The position numbers and the translations under genes are program-made. The notes under the pieces were generated by a model that was not told the DNA's origin, did no database searches, and saw nothing but the letters and a program-made list of their open reading frames with translations. Positions 7,760 to 16,582 of a DNA stretch of 64,000 bases are shown here, piece by piece; position 1 is the stretch's first letter; every line of letters starts with the position of its first letter. Where the stretch lies: the NCBI RefSeq assembly GCF_042685745.1, contig NZ_JBHUNT010000001.1, forward strand, positions 5,146,001 to 5,210,000, written 5' to 3'. Origin of the DNA: Prauserella_A oleivorans. Its GTDB lineage: Bacteria > Actinomycetota > Actinomycetes > Mycobacteriales > Pseudonocardiaceae.

Positions 7760-9267
7760 GCGGCTCTCCGATCACGGAACTCGAGCGCGGCGGCCACGTG
7801 GTCGGCGTCCGGAACGTCCGCCTCGGCGAGGTCGGCGAGCGTCCACGCGATGCGCAGGCACCGATCGGCGCCACGGGCGGTAATGGCTCCACGGTCGAGG
7901 CTGCGATCCAGCAGCCTCGTCACGCGGGCGGGCAACGCGAACTCCCGCCGCAGCGCCGGACCGGGTACCTCGGCGTTGGTCTGCCAGCCCCGACCCGACC
8001 AGCGCTTGGCCGCCCGCTCCCTGGCTGCCACCACACGTTCGCGCACCTCGGCGGTCGACTCGATGGAGCTGACCTCGTGCGCGCCCATCGCCGTCATCGG
8101 CCGCATCCGGACCCGCAGGTCGACACGGTCGAGCAGCGGTCCCGACAGCCTGGCCTGGTAGCGCCGTCGCGCCGCGGGAGTGCAGGAACACTCCGTCTCC
8201 CGAGGTGGTGCACACGGGCAGGGATTGGTCGCCAGTACGAGCTGGAAGCTGGCCGGGTAGCGCACCACGCCGCGGGCCCGGGCGATCCGCACCTCCCCGT
8301 CCTCGAGGACCGTGCGCAACGACTCGAGCCGCTCACTCCCGAGCTCGGCGGCCTCGTCGAGGAACAGCACACCGCGGTGGGCCTTGCTGATGGCACCGGG
8401 CATGGCCAGTCCACTGCCGCCACCGACGAGTGCGGCCATCGAGATCGAGTGATGCGGCGCGACGAACGGCGGCACCCGCATCAGGGGCGACGTCGGTTCG
8501 AGGGTGCCGTCGACGGAATGCACGGCCGTGACCTCGAGGGCATCCTCGTCGCTCAGTTGCGGGAGCAGGCCCGGCAACCGGGTGGCGAGCATCGTCTTGC
8601 CGACCCCGGGCGGGCCCGTCATCAGGAGGTGGTGGCCGCCTGCCGCAGCGACCTCCAGCGCCCACCGCGCCTCGGGCTGCCCGACGACGTCCGCGAGATC
8701 GGGCACCGCAGCCGGTGCCACCGGATCGGGCGCCTCGGGCGGGGTCAGAGGCTCCTCGTCCCGCAGCCAGGCGATGACCTCGTCGAGCCGCGCCGCACCC
8801 GCCACCTCGATCCCCGCCACGAGCGCCCCTTCGAAAAGCGACTCGACGGCGACGACGGCACGCCGGTACCCGGACTTGCGTGCCGCGAGGAGGGCAGGCA
8901 ACACACCCCGCACCGGACGGACGCGGCCGTCGAGCGCGAGCTCGCCGAGCAGCACCGTGCCGAGCAGCTTCGTCGCGGGAACGGCGCCCGAGGCGGCGAG
9001 CACGGCCACGGCGATACCGAGGTCGTACCCGGAGCCGACCTTCGGCAGATTCGCGGGCGACAGGCCTAGCGTCACGCTGCTGTCCGGCCACCGCTGGCCA
9101 CTGTTGCGGACCGCCGCACGGACCCGGTCCTTCGCCTCGCGGAGCCCGGCGTCCGGGAGCCCGACGAGCTTCGTGCCGGGCAAGCCGGCACCGATGTCGG
9201 CCTCGATCTCGACCGGTCGGCCCTCGATCCCGATCAAGGCGACCGACCACGCACGCGCGAGCGCCAT
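7756..9267 (-). CDS. comM: YifB/ComM family Mg-chelatase-like AAA ATPase
   Basis: Hexameric branch-migration helicase active in natural transformation. 503 residues: N-terminal ChlI-like domain (1-170), AAA core with Walker A GPPGVGKT at 218-225 and Walker B VLFLDEAAEL, the Cys-containing loop NPCPCAPPRETECSC, and a C-terminal helical lid. The ATG at 9267 (MALARAWSVALIGIEG) matches the family start. It touches the yraN stop and overlaps dprA by 4 nt. Confidence 0.96.
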   Translation of the reverse strand: MALARAWSVALIGIEGRPVEIEADIGAGLPGTKLVGLPDAGLREAKDRVRAAVRNSGQRWPDSSVTLGLSPANLPKVGSGYDLGIAVAVLAASGAVPATKLLGTVLLGELALDGRVRPVRGVLPALLAARKSGYRRAVVAVESLFEGALVAGIEVAGAARLDEVIAWLRDEEPLTPPEAPDPVAPAAVPDLADVVGQPEARWALEVAAAGGHHLLMTGPPGVGKTMLATRLPGLLPQLSDEDALEVTAVHSVDGTLEPTSPLMRVPPFVAPHHSISMAALVGGGSGLAMPGAISKAHRGVLFLDEAAELGSERLESLRTVLEDGEVRIARARGVVRYPASFQLVLATNPCPCAPPRETECSCTPAARRRYQARLSGPLLDRVDLRVRMRPMTAMGAHEVSSIESTAEVRERVVAARERAAKRWSGRGWQTNAEVPGPALRREFALPARVTRLLDRSLDRGAITARGADRCLRIAWTLADLAEADVPDADHVAAALEFRDRRAA

Positions 9268-9653
9268 CAGAACGCTCCGGGGATGTGCCGCAGGGACGGT
9301 GCACCGTCCGGCGGATAGTCGACCGCGATGACGTCGAACCGGATCGGGCACCAGCCGAGGTGGAAGGCCGAGAGCCAATGGCCGGTGATCCGGCGGATGC
9401 GGGCCATCTTCTCCTGAGTCACCGCCTCTGCCGGCTCGCCGAAACCCGTACCCGAGCACGTTTTGACCTCACACACGATGAGCGTCGTGCGATCCGTCGC
9501 GACGATGTCCAGCTCGCCTTCGCGGCAGCGCCAGTTGCGGCTGAGCACGACGAGGCCGGACTCGCGCAGGAATGCCGCCGCCAGGTCCTCACCGCGGCGG
9601 CCGAGCTCGAGATGGGATCGCCGGTCGCCGGTCCCGTGCAGCGTGATGCTCAC
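9267..9653 (-). CDS. yraN: UPF0102 YraN family nuclease-like protein
   Basis: 128 residues of the YraN/UPF0102 family, a small PD-(D/E)xK nuclease-like fold of uncertain biochemical role, usually near comM and rnhB. Visible motif: GELDIVATD (D49) followed by CEVK (E62, K64), the catalytic core of the fold. First gene of the yraN-comM-dprA unit. A pair of DnaA boxes lies 97-123 bp upstream of its start. Confidence 0.94.
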   Translation of the reverse strand: MSITLHGTGDRRSHLELGRRGEDLAAAFLRESGLVVLSRNWRCREGELDIVATDRTTLIVCEVKTCSGTGFGEPAEAVTQEKMARIRRITGHWLSAFHLGWCPIRFDVIAVDYPPDGAPSLRHIPGAF

Positions 9654-10040
9654 TCGCCTTCACCCCCAGTGTCCGAGCCGGCGCTGTACCGGCTGTGCCC
9701 TCGACGGTGTCAGGACGGGCAAGGGCTGGCCAGGGCTGTTCGGCGAACCTGTGGACAACTGGGGGGATGTGGACAACCGGCTCCGCGCGCGTGGCGACGG
9801 TGCGGGACTGTCAGTGGGTAGTGGTATGCGGCAACGAACCGCACGGGCCCGGAATCACGGCGCCCTGCCACCGGGCCACACCGGGTCGGTTCGCGGCAAC
9901 GCGACGACACACCAAGGACGACAAGTTCGGGCAGCCACGCCAACAGGAGCCCACCACAGCACCCCCAGGGCGCTGCGCCGCGCAACATCACACGCCCACG
10001 ACCGACCCGCGCAGCCCGGCCGGCATCACTCCGGTATCAC
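9654..10040. other. Intergenic region upstream of yraN
   Basis: 387 bp between yraN and the DUF2469 gene with no convincing ORF. It contains a small inverted repeat (AGCCGG 9676-9681 / CCGGCT 9689-9694) and two DnaA boxes (9750-9776). The rest is featureless GC-rich DNA. Frames open here lack family resemblance and ribosome sites. Confidence 0.7.
9750..9776 (-). promoter_or_regulatory. Pair of consensus DnaA boxes
   Basis: Two exact TTGTCCACA boxes on the minus strand (9750-9758 and 9768-9776), 18 bp apart, upstream of yraN-comM-dprA. The same arrangement, inverted on the chromosome and with similar flanks, lies at 2664-2691. Confidence 0.65.
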
Positions 10041-10364
10041 TCAGGTACCGAACGGACCGTCCTCGGGCAGCCGCAGCTCCGGCTTCTCGAGCTCCTCGAC
10101 GTTGACGTCCTTGAACGTGATGACCCGGACGCTCTTCACGAACCGCGCGGGCCGGTACATGTCCCACACCCAGGCGTCCGACATCCGTACCTCGAAATAG
10201 ACCTCGCCGCCGCTGTCCCTCACCTGCACGTCCACAGCGTTGGCCAGGTAGAACCGCCGCTCGGTCTCCACGACGTACGAGAACTGGCTGACGATGTCGC
10301 GGTACTCCCGGTACAGCGACAGTTCCATCTCGGTCTCGTACTTCTCGAGATCCTCTGCGCTCAT
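10041..10364 (-). CDS. DUF2469 family conserved actinobacterial protein
   Basis: 107 residues, conserved across Actinobacteria immediately downstream of rnhB. The acidic N-terminus MSAEDLEKYETEMELSLYRE and the DAWVWDMYRPARFVKSV segment are typical. No enzymatic motif, signal peptide or membrane segment is visible. Function unknown; its fixed position between rnhB and yraN is the main clue. Confidence 0.92.
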   Translation of the reverse strand: MSAEDLEKYETEMELSLYREYRDIVSQFSYVVETERRFYLANAVDVQVRDSGGEVYFEVRMSDAWVWDMYRPARFVKSVRVITFKDVNVEELEKPELRLPEDGPFGT

Positions 10365-10443
10365 CTACTTCGCGCCCCTCCTCGCAGCCTCGCAAGCCGT
10401 TGCCGGCGGACAACCATTGTGACAGCCCGGTGGCGCGAACACC

Positions 10444-11238
10444 TCAGACCTCGACGACGCTTTCCGCGTCGGGAAGGTCGAACAGGTACTGCTCCTGCTC
10501 GTCGTCCCGGGCCTTCTTCCCCGCCTGCGCCTGCAGCGCGGCCAAGGTCAGCATCACCTTGTGCGGCGGCTCCTTGCCGTGCGCCCTGGCGGCGACCGCG
10601 ACGTTGGTGTAGGACCAGCGGTGCACCGCGCACGGCCCGTACGCCGTGAGCGCCTCGCCGTGCTCGGCCGTGGTGTACCCCTTGTGCACGTCGAAGCCGT
10701 ACATCGGGTGCTCGGCGTGGAGGTCGGCCATGATCCGGTCGCGCGTCACCTTCGCGAGCACCGAGGCCGCCGCCACGCACGCGACCGCCCGGTCGCCCTT
10801 GATCACCGGCACGCTCGGCGCCGGCAGCCCGGGCACGCGGAACCCGTCGATCAGCACGTATCCCGGTCGCACCGCGAGCCGGGCCACGGCACGGCGCATG
10901 CCCTCGATGTTGGTGACGTGGATGCCCAGCGCGTCGACCTCGGCCGGCGGGATGACGACGATCGAGTAGTCGAGAGCACGCCGAACCACCCGCTCGTACA
11001 CCCGTTCCCGCGCCAGCGGCGTGAGCAGCTTGGAGTCGGTGAGCTCGGGAAGCCGCGCGCCGTCGCCGGGACGCAGGATGCACGCCGCCACGACCAGGGG
11101 CCCCGCGCAGGCCCCGCGGCCGGCTTCGTCGACACCGGCCACCGGTCCGAGGCCGCGCCGGTCCAGCGCGCTCTGCAGCGCCCACGACGTCTCGCCCCGG
11201 ATCACCACACGGGGTGGGCGCAGCACTGCTGCGGACAC
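10444..11238 (-). CDS. rnhB: Ribonuclease HII
   Basis: Cleaves RNA in RNA-DNA hybrids and single misincorporated ribonucleotides. 264 residues from the GTG at 11238, chosen because GGGAG sits 8 nt upstream; a GTG at 11247 is the alternative. Catalytic residues are seen: D37 and E38 in GVDEAGRG, D131 in LIDGF and D167 in TRDRIM. It starts 14 nt after the lepB stop. The last 30 residues are a charged tail. Confidence 0.95.
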   Translation of the reverse strand: MSAAVLRPPRVVIRGETSWALQSALDRRGLGPVAGVDEAGRGACAGPLVVAACILRPGDGARLPELTDSKLLTPLARERVYERVVRRALDYSIVVIPPAEVDALGIHVTNIEGMRRAVARLAVRPGYVLIDGFRVPGLPAPSVPVIKGDRAVACVAAASVLAKVTRDRIMADLHAEHPMYGFDVHKGYTTAEHGEALTAYGPCAVHRWSYTNVAVAARAHGKEPPHKVMLTLAALQAQAGKKARDDEQEQYLFDLPDAESVVEV

Positions 11239-11252
11239 GGCGCTCACTCCCG

Positions 11253-12203
11253 TTACCGTCCTCGTCTGACCGTCCCCACGACCGCGGCGCCGACTCGGCG
11301 GCCCACCTTCACGGTCGGCCATGCGGCCAGGACACCCACACCGAGGGGAAGGCCCTGTTGCCAGGCCGGCGCGCTCAGGGCGTTCGCCGTCTCCGCCTGC
11401 GGGTTGTGGTCGCTCACCACGCCCCACCGCGACGGCGGCAGCACGATCAGCCTGGCCTTGCCGATGATGTTCTCGACCGGAACGGCGCCCCGCTCACCGC
11501 CACCGCCCTGGTATCGCGAGTCGGCGGAGTTATTGCGGTTGTCGCCCATGACCCAGACATGCCCGTCGGGCACGGTCACCGGGCCGAACTCCTCCTGGGT
11601 GTCCTTGCCCTCCCAATACAGGTAGGGCTCGTCGAGCGGCCGACCGTCGACCAGCACGCGGTTCTGGTCGTCACAGCACTGCACCTTCTGCCCGCCGGTG
11701 GCGATGATTCGCTTGACGAAGTCGCGCTCGTCGGGCGGCGCCAGACCGAAAACCGAGCCGATGGTCTGCAGGAAGTCGGCGACCGCGTTGCCCGAATCGT
11801 CGACGGGCGGATCGTTCTCCACCCACGCCTGCGGCCCACGGAAGACGACGACGTCGCCGGGTTCCGGATCACTGAAGTCGTAGGTGATCTTGTCGACCAG
11901 GATTCGGTCCGGAGTGCAACCGGCGCAGCCGTGCAGCGTCTGCTCCATCGAGCCCGACGGGATCATGTACACCCGCGCGAGGAACTGCTGTATCAGGAAC
12001 GCCAGCACGAGCGCGATCGCGATCAGAATCGGCAGCTCTTTCCAGAAGGACCGCTGCTTCTTCTGCTTTCGCCGCGACCGCGCGCCCGCCTGTCCGTCCT
12101 CCGGCTTGGCGCCGTCGGGCCCGGAGTTCGACCGACTGGTCTGATCATCCCCCGAGCGTTCCGGTTCGTCTTCCGCGGCGTTTGAAGGCACAGGCTCGAC
12201 CAC
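11253..12203 (-). CDS. lepB: Type I signal peptidase
   Basis: Membrane-anchored serine protease that removes Sec/Tat signal peptides. 316 residues: a long charged cytoplasmic N-terminus (1-54), one membrane segment (about 57-77), then the extracytoplasmic domain. The Ser/Lys dyad is visible: S85 in IPSGSMEQTL and K164 in RDFVKRIIATGG; box E is GDNRNNSADSR. Four cysteines (HGCAGC, QCC) lie in the secreted part. GTG start. Placed between rplS and rnhB as in other actinobacteria. Confidence 0.96.
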   Translation of the reverse strand: MVEPVPSNAAEDEPERSGDDQTSRSNSGPDGAKPEDGQAGARSRRKQKKQRSFWKELPILIAIALVLAFLIQQFLARVYMIPSGSMEQTLHGCAGCTPDRILVDKITYDFSDPEPGDVVVFRGPQAWVENDPPVDDSGNAVADFLQTIGSVFGLAPPDERDFVKRIIATGGQKVQCCDDQNRVLVDGRPLDEPYLYWEGKDTQEEFGPVTVPDGHVWVMGDNRNNSADSRYQGGGGERGAVPVENIIGKARLIVLPPSRWGVVSDHNPQAETANALSAPAWQQGLPLGVGVLAAWPTVKVGRRVGAAVVGTVRRGR

Positions 12204-12233
12204 GTGGTCAGGCTACGGTAACCGCTCGACTAC

Positions 12234-12593
12234 TCAGGAGGCAGAGGGGGTTTCCCGGCGCTCCTTGATCTTGGCGGCCTTACCGCGCAGGTCGCGGAGG
12301 TAGTACAGCTTCGCCCGACGGACGTCACCGCGCTTGGCGACCTCGATCTTCGCGATGTTCGGCGAGTGCACGGGGAACGTCCGCTCCACGCCGACACCGA
12401 AGGACATCTTGCGCACGGTGAAGGTCTCGCGGATGCCGCCGCCCTGACGACGGATGACCACGCCCTCGAACACCTGGTTGCGCTCGCGGTTGCCCTCGAT
12501 GACGCGGACGTGAACCTTCAACGTGTCGCCCGGGCGGAAGTAGGGGATGTCGGAACGCAGCGACTGAGCGTCCAGCGCGTCCAGGGTGTTCAT
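12234..12593 (-). CDS. rplS: 50S ribosomal protein L19
   Basis: 119 residues, normal length, at the 30S-50S interface. The chosen ATG at 12593 gives MNTLDALDAQSLRSDIPYF, the family start. Motifs FRPGDTLKVHVRVIEGNRER and VFEGVVIRRQGGGIRETFTV are diagnostic. The upstream 134 bp to trmD probably holds its leader. An open extension to 12713 in the same frame is not L19-like and was dropped. Confidence 0.97.
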   Translation of the reverse strand: MNTLDALDAQSLRSDIPYFRPGDTLKVHVRVIEGNRERNQVFEGVVIRRQGGGIRETFTVRKMSFGVGVERTFPVHSPNIAKIEVAKRGDVRRAKLYYLRDLRGKAAKIKERRETPSAS

Positions 12594-12727
12594 CGGTGGT
12601 CCGTCCTCGTCCTTGTGGCAGTGTGGCTTCCCATGGTCCGGGCGCGCGCCGACCTCACAGCGGGCGGCCCAGGAGCTTCGGCGGCGCGTGATCAGGTCGC
12701 GCCAACCGGTCAAGTATTGCAGACGGG

Positions 12728-13486
12728 CTAGTCCGGCCGGGCATGGGGCTCCCCACGGAGGCGCTCCAGCACCTCGCGATCACGGGAGTCGAGGCTGCCC
12801 TCGTCGAGCTTGTCCAGCAGGTCGGGCCGTCGGCGGTAGGTGCGTTCGAGGGCCTGGTCGCGGCGCCAGCGGTCGATGAGCGCGTGGTTGCCCGAGCGCA
12901 GCACCTCCGGCACCGCGAGCTCTCGCCACACCTCCGGCCGCGTGTAGCTGGGGCCCTCCAGCAGGCCGTCGGAGAAGGAGTCCTGCTCGGCCGACACGGG
13001 GTTGCCGAGCACACCGGGCAGCAGCCGCACCACCGCCTCGACCATGACGAGCACCGCGGCCTCTCCGCCGACGAGCACGTAGTCGCCGATGGAGATCTCG
13101 TCCACCGGCATCCGCCGGGCGGCGTCGGTGACGACCCGCTGATCGATGCCCTCGTACCGGCCGCACGCGAACACCAGGTGCTCCTCGGCGGCGTAGGCGT
13201 GGGCGAGCTCCTGGGTGAACGGCCGGCCCGCGGGCGTGGGCACGACGAGCCGGGTGCGCTCGGTGCACACGTCGTCGAGCGCCTCGCCCCACACCTGGGG
13301 CTTCATGACCATGCCGGGCCCGCCGCCGTAAGGCGCGTCGTCCACGGCCCGGTGCACGTCGTGGGTCCAGTCGCGCAGGTCGTGGACACCGATCTCGATC
13401 AGACCGCGCTCGATGGCCCTGCCGAGCAGCGCGGCCCGCAACGGCTGCAGGTACTCCGGGAAGATGGTGACGACGTCGATGCGCAT
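12728..13486 (-). CDS. trmD: tRNA (guanine-N1)-methyltransferase
   Basis: SPOUT enzyme making m1G37 in tRNA to prevent frameshifting. 252 residues from the ATG at 13486, which shares one base with the rimM stop; a GTG immediately upstream is an alternative. Motifs: MRIDVVTIFPEYLQPL at the N-terminus, DDAPYGGGPGMVMKP (about 50-64), GRYEGIDQRV, and the trefoil-knot segment ISIGDYVLVGGEAA. Part of rpsP-KH-rimM-trmD. Confidence 0.97.
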   Translation of the reverse strand: MRIDVVTIFPEYLQPLRAALLGRAIERGLIEIGVHDLRDWTHDVHRAVDDAPYGGGPGMVMKPQVWGEALDDVCTERTRLVVPTPAGRPFTQELAHAYAAEEHLVFACGRYEGIDQRVVTDAARRMPVDEISIGDYVLVGGEAAVLVMVEAVVRLLPGVLGNPVSAEQDSFSDGLLEGPSYTRPEVWRELAVPEVLRSGNHALIDRWRRDQALERTYRRRPDLLDKLDEGSLDSRDREVLERLRGEPHARPD

Positions 13487-13998
13487 CACAGGTCCAGCAA
13501 ACCCTCGGGCGGCTCCAGCACGACCCGGCCACCGGCCACGTCGACGTGCGGAACGATGTCCTTCACGAACGGGACGAGCACCTCGGCGCCCTCGCGGTCG
13601 AGGGCGAGCAGCTCGCCCGACGGCAGGTGGACGATCTCCTTCACCGTGCCGACGACGGTGCCGTCGGCCAATTCGGCGCGCAGCCCCTCGAGTTCGTGGT
13701 CGTAGAACTCGTCGGGATCCTCGATGGGCGGCAGTGCGTCGGTGTCCGCGAGCAGCAGCACGCCACGCAGTTCTTCGGCGGCCGTCCGATCGGGTACCTC
13801 GGCGAAACGCATGAGCAGCCGCCCGCTGTGCCAGCGGGCGGCTGCCACGGTGAGTCGCGTGGTGCTGCCGTCGCGTGCCTGTCCGGTCAGCACCGTCCCG
13901 TCGGCGAACCGTTCCTCGGGCGAGTCGGTGCGCACGTCCACGGCGACCTCTCCGCGGATGCCGTGCGCCTTGGCGACCCGGCCGACCACGACCTGCAC
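13486..13998 (-). CDS. rimM: 16S rRNA processing protein RimM
   Basis: 30S maturation factor that binds S19. 170 residues with RimM N-domain (VVGRVAKAHGIRGEVAV, 3-19) and a PRC-barrel C-domain around 95-168 (FYDHELEGL, VKEIVHLPSGELLAL, VPFVKDIVPHVD). GTG start at 13998. The gene is coupled to trmD and starts 7 nt after the KH-protein stop. Confidence 0.96.
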   Translation of the reverse strand: MQVVVGRVAKAHGIRGEVAVDVRTDSPEERFADGTVLTGQARDGSTTRLTVAAARWHSGRLLMRFAEVPDRTAAEELRGVLLLADTDALPPIEDPDEFYDHELEGLRAELADGTVVGTVKEIVHLPSGELLALDREGAEVLVPFVKDIVPHVDVAGGRVVLEPPEGLLDL

Positions 13999-14005
13999 GG
14001 CTTGC

Positions 14006-14245
14006 TCAGCGGTCGGTATCGATGACGTCGACGCGGACGCCCCGGCCGCCGATGGCTCCCATCACGGTGCGCAGCGCGGTCGCCGTACGGCCGCCGCGGC
14101 CGATCACCTTGCCGAGGTCGTCCGGGTGGACGTGGACCTCGAGGGTGCGGCCACGACGGGTGGTGACCAGGTCGACGCGAACGTCGTCCGGGTTGTCGAC
14201 GATCCCGCGCACCAGGTGCTCGAGCGAGTCGGCCAGGAAGCTCAC
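14006..14245 (-). CDS. khpA: KH-domain RNA-binding protein KhpA
   Basis: 79-residue single KH domain with the RNA-gripping GRGG loop at 49-52 (KVIGRGGRTATALRTV). Family members bind many RNAs and work with KhpB in some bacteria. GTG start overlaps the rpsP stop (GTGA), showing translational coupling. Normal length and position. Confidence 0.93.
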   Translation of the reverse strand: MSFLADSLEHLVRGIVDNPDDVRVDLVTTRRGRTLEVHVHPDDLGKVIGRGGRTATALRTVMGAIGGRGVRVDVIDTDR

Positions 14246-14697
14246 GCCTCGTCGGCCTTCTTCTCAGCCCCGGCCTCGGCGGCCTCCTCGGCCTTGTCCT
14301 CGGCCTTCTTGCCGCCCTTCTTCTTGGGCGTGACGGCCTCGGCGGAGGGCTCCTCGTTGGCGGCGGCCAGCGCGGCGTTGAACAGGTCCTGCTTGGACGG
14401 CTTCGGCTCCGGCTGCTTCAGCGAGCCCTCGGCGCCAGGCAGGCCCTTGAACTTCTGCCAGTCACCGGTGATCTCCAGGATGCGCTGCACCGGCTCGGTG
14501 GGCTGGGCGCCGACCTTCAGCCAGTACTGGGCACGCTCGGAGTCGACCTCGATGAAGCTCGGCTCGTCCTTCGGGTGGTACTTGCCGATCGTCTCGATGG
14601 CCTTGCCATCCCGCCGGGTGCGCGCGTCCGCGACGATGATGCGGTAGTACGGCGCACGGATCTTGCCCAGGCGCTGCAGCTTGATCTTGACGGCCAC
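14242..14697 (-). CDS. rpsP: 30S ribosomal protein S16 with long acidic/basic tail
   Basis: 151 residues; residues 1-80 form the S16 core (MAVKIKLQRLGKIRAPYYRI, KPKD-type YHPKDEPSFIE). The last 65 or so residues are a Lys/Glu/Ala-rich extension (KKKGGKKAEDKAEEAAEAG) absent in E. coli S16 but common in actinobacteria, probably disordered on the ribosome surface. GTG start. First gene of rpsP-khpA-rimM-trmD. Confidence 0.97.
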   Translation of the reverse strand: MAVKIKLQRLGKIRAPYYRIIVADARTRRDGKAIETIGKYHPKDEPSFIEVDSERAQYWLKVGAQPTEPVQRILEITGDWQKFKGLPGAEGSLKQPEPKPSKQDLFNAALAAANEEPSAEAVTPKKKGGKKAEDKAEEAAEAGAEKKADEA

Positions 14698-14726
14698 GGG
14701 TGTGGGTACTCCTGTCGTGTTCGCTT

Positions 14727-14751
14727 ACTCGGGTCGGGACACGATCCGAGT
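14727..14751 (+). other. Hairpin in the rpsP/TSUP intergenic region
   Basis: ACTCGGGTCG (14727-14736) pairs with CGATCCGAGT (14742-14751) with one G-T wobble around a 5-nt loop. The wobble works only in plus-strand RNA. No known ribosomal leader motif was recognised. The rest of 14698-14970 shows nothing else. Confidence 0.4.
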
Positions 14752-14970
14752 GGGGAGCCGGATCCAGATGCCCGCAGGTATGTGTGTCGCCCCGGCACGG
14801 TGAGAGGGCCCGGTCCGGAGCGGGCAAGCTCCCATTTTGCCAGATGACCTGCTCCGCTCCGTGCGCGGGGACGACAGTGCCGCCGCCCGCTCGCCCGGCG
14901 CGGGCGAATACGCTGGTGAACAGCCACTCCCGGTGATCTTGCCCCTGCCCTGCTGGAAAGGTCGTGACGC

Positions 14971-15738
14971 GTGGGCCTCGACTCCGTCGCCCTGCTCGTC
15001 GCCGCGGGGATGGCCGCCGGGCTCGCCGGTTCGATGGCCGGGCTCGCGTCCCTGTTCAGTTATCCCGCGCTGCTCGCCGCCGGGCTGCCGCCGATCGCCG
15101 CCAACGTGACCAACACCGTCGCCATGATCACCACGATGATCGGCGCCGGGGCGAGTTCCCGGCGCGAACTGCGGGGCCAGGGCTCCCTGCTGCTCAGGGT
15201 GGTCGCCGCCGCCGTACTGGGCGGCTCGCTCGGTGCGCTGTTGCTGCTGACCACCCCCGCCGGGCTGTTCGAGCTGATCGTGCCGTGGCTCATCGCGCTG
15301 GGATCGGTGCTGTTGCTGGTGCGGGATCGCCTACGGCTGGCGGCGGATCCGCGGGCGCGGGTGCGGGGTGCGGCTCCGCGCTCGCTGCTGCCGATGGCCG
15401 GGGCGATGGTGCTGGTCTCGGTGTACGCGGGGTACTTCGGCGCCGGCGCGGGCGTGCTGATGCTCGCGGTGCTGTCGGTGTCGCTCACCGAACCGCTGCC
15501 CGTGGCGAACGCGGTCAAGAACATCGCGACCGGTGCCGCGAACATCACGGCCGCCGTCGCGTTCGCGTTCCTGGCCCCGGTCGACTGGGCCGCGGCAGGC
15601 GCACTGGCCGTCGGCGCGCTCGTGGGCAGTTCGCTCGGTCCCGTGATCGTGCGCAGGCTGCCGGAACGTCCGCTGCGCATCGCCATCGCCCTCGCCGGCC
15701 TCGGCCTGGCCGTGCGGCTGTGGCTGGACGCGATCTAG
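14971..15738 (+). CDS. TSUP family sulfite/anion permease
   Basis: 255-residue polytopic membrane protein of the TauE/SafE (TSUP, DUF81) family, which moves sulfite, sulfonates or sulfoacetate. About eight hydrophobic segments, with two internal repeats visible: GLASLFSYPALLAAGLPP near the start and YFGAGAGVLMLAVLSVSL in the middle, the family's repeat signature. GTG start with AAAGG 10 nt upstream. Substrate cannot be told. Its TAG stop overlaps the convergent CPBP gene stop through a shared CTAG. Confidence 0.85.
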   Translation: MGLDSVALLVAAGMAAGLAGSMAGLASLFSYPALLAAGLPPIAANVTNTVAMITTMIGAGASSRRELRGQGSLLLRVVAAAVLGGSLGALLLLTTPAGLFELIVPWLIALGSVLLLVRDRLRLAADPRARVRGAAPRSLLPMAGAMVLVSVYAGYFGAGAGVLMLAVLSVSLTEPLPVANAVKNIATGAANITAAVAFAFLAPVDWAAAGALAVGALVGSSLGPVIVRRLPERPLRIAIALAGLGLAVRLWLDAI

Positions 15739-16523
15739 GCCTCGGCGAGGCCGAGCGCGGTGAGCAGGATCGCCAAGGCGGGCAGGAAGTTGTTCATCTG
15801 GTGGGCGACGATGCTGCCCAGCAGCCTGCCCGTGAGCAGGCGCGCGAGCCCGATCGGCACGGCGATCACCAGCAGCAGCGACGTCCGCAACGGCTCCAGA
15901 TGGCTCACCGCGAACACCGCCGTCGACAGCACGAACGCCGCCACCCGGCCCCACTTCTCGCGCCCCCACTCGAGCCGCTCGGTCGCTCCCCACAGCAGGC
16001 CTCGGTAGATGATCTCCTCGCAGATGGGCCCGAGCAGCCACAGGTAGAGGAACATCGCGATCGCCGCCGACACCGACATCGGTTTGTCCTCGACGAGCGC
16101 GCCGATGGCCGAGGTGGCGTTCTGCTCGCCCACGATCTCGGTCCAGACGAGCACGCCGACACACGTGCAGGCCAGCCCGAGCACACCGAGCTTGAGTCCG
16201 AGCTTCACGTCGTCCCAGCGCCACGACAGCCGCAGGTCGGTCAGCGGTCCGTTGCCGCGCACCTTCGTGATGGCGAGCGCGGTGAGCGCCGCGATCACCG
16301 TGGGCGCCATGGTCCCGATGAGGACGTCACGAACCGGCAGCGAGTCGGGCGTGCCGTCCCGGGTGAGCACGGCACCGACCAGCGCGGCGGACGCGAGTAG
16401 CACCGCCTCCACGAACAGAAACGCGCCGAACCCCCAGCGGTGCGGTGGCGCCGCGGGCACCTCCGGATCGGACACCGGCCGCACGACACCGGGCACCGGC
16501 TCCCCCGGATTCGGTGCCGTCAC
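15735..16523 (-). CDS. CPBP intramembrane metalloprotease (copy 1)
   Basis: 262 residues from the GTG at 16523. Polytopic CPBP/Abi (Rce1-like) protease: motif 1 CEEIIYRGLLWG (tandem Glu plus Arg), motif 2 FAVSHLEP, and motif 3 HQMNNFLPAL with the conserved His. Pro-rich N-terminus precedes the first membrane helix. Bacterial members are linked to CAAX-type processing, bacteriocin immunity or stress, but the substrate is unknown here. Tandem with a paralogue 60 bp upstream. Confidence 0.86.
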   Translation of the reverse strand: MTAPNPGEPVPGVVRPVSDPEVPAAPPHRWGFGAFLFVEAVLLASAALVGAVLTRDGTPDSLPVRDVLIGTMAPTVIAALTALAITKVRGNGPLTDLRLSWRWDDVKLGLKLGVLGLACTCVGVLVWTEIVGEQNATSAIGALVEDKPMSVSAAIAMFLYLWLLGPICEEIIYRGLLWGATERLEWGREKWGRVAAFVLSTAVFAVSHLEPLRTSLLLVIAVPIGLARLLTGRLLGSIVAHQMNNFLPALAILLTALGLAEA

Positions 16524-16582
16524 GCTCGTCCTCCCATGATCACTCGCCGACCTCGCGAGCCTACTGTGATCACCGCCAGCGC

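Noticed and set aside
2664..9776. A replication origin based on DnaA boxes
   Set aside because: Only two boxes per site, no AT-rich unwinding region, and no dnaA, dnaN or gyrB nearby.
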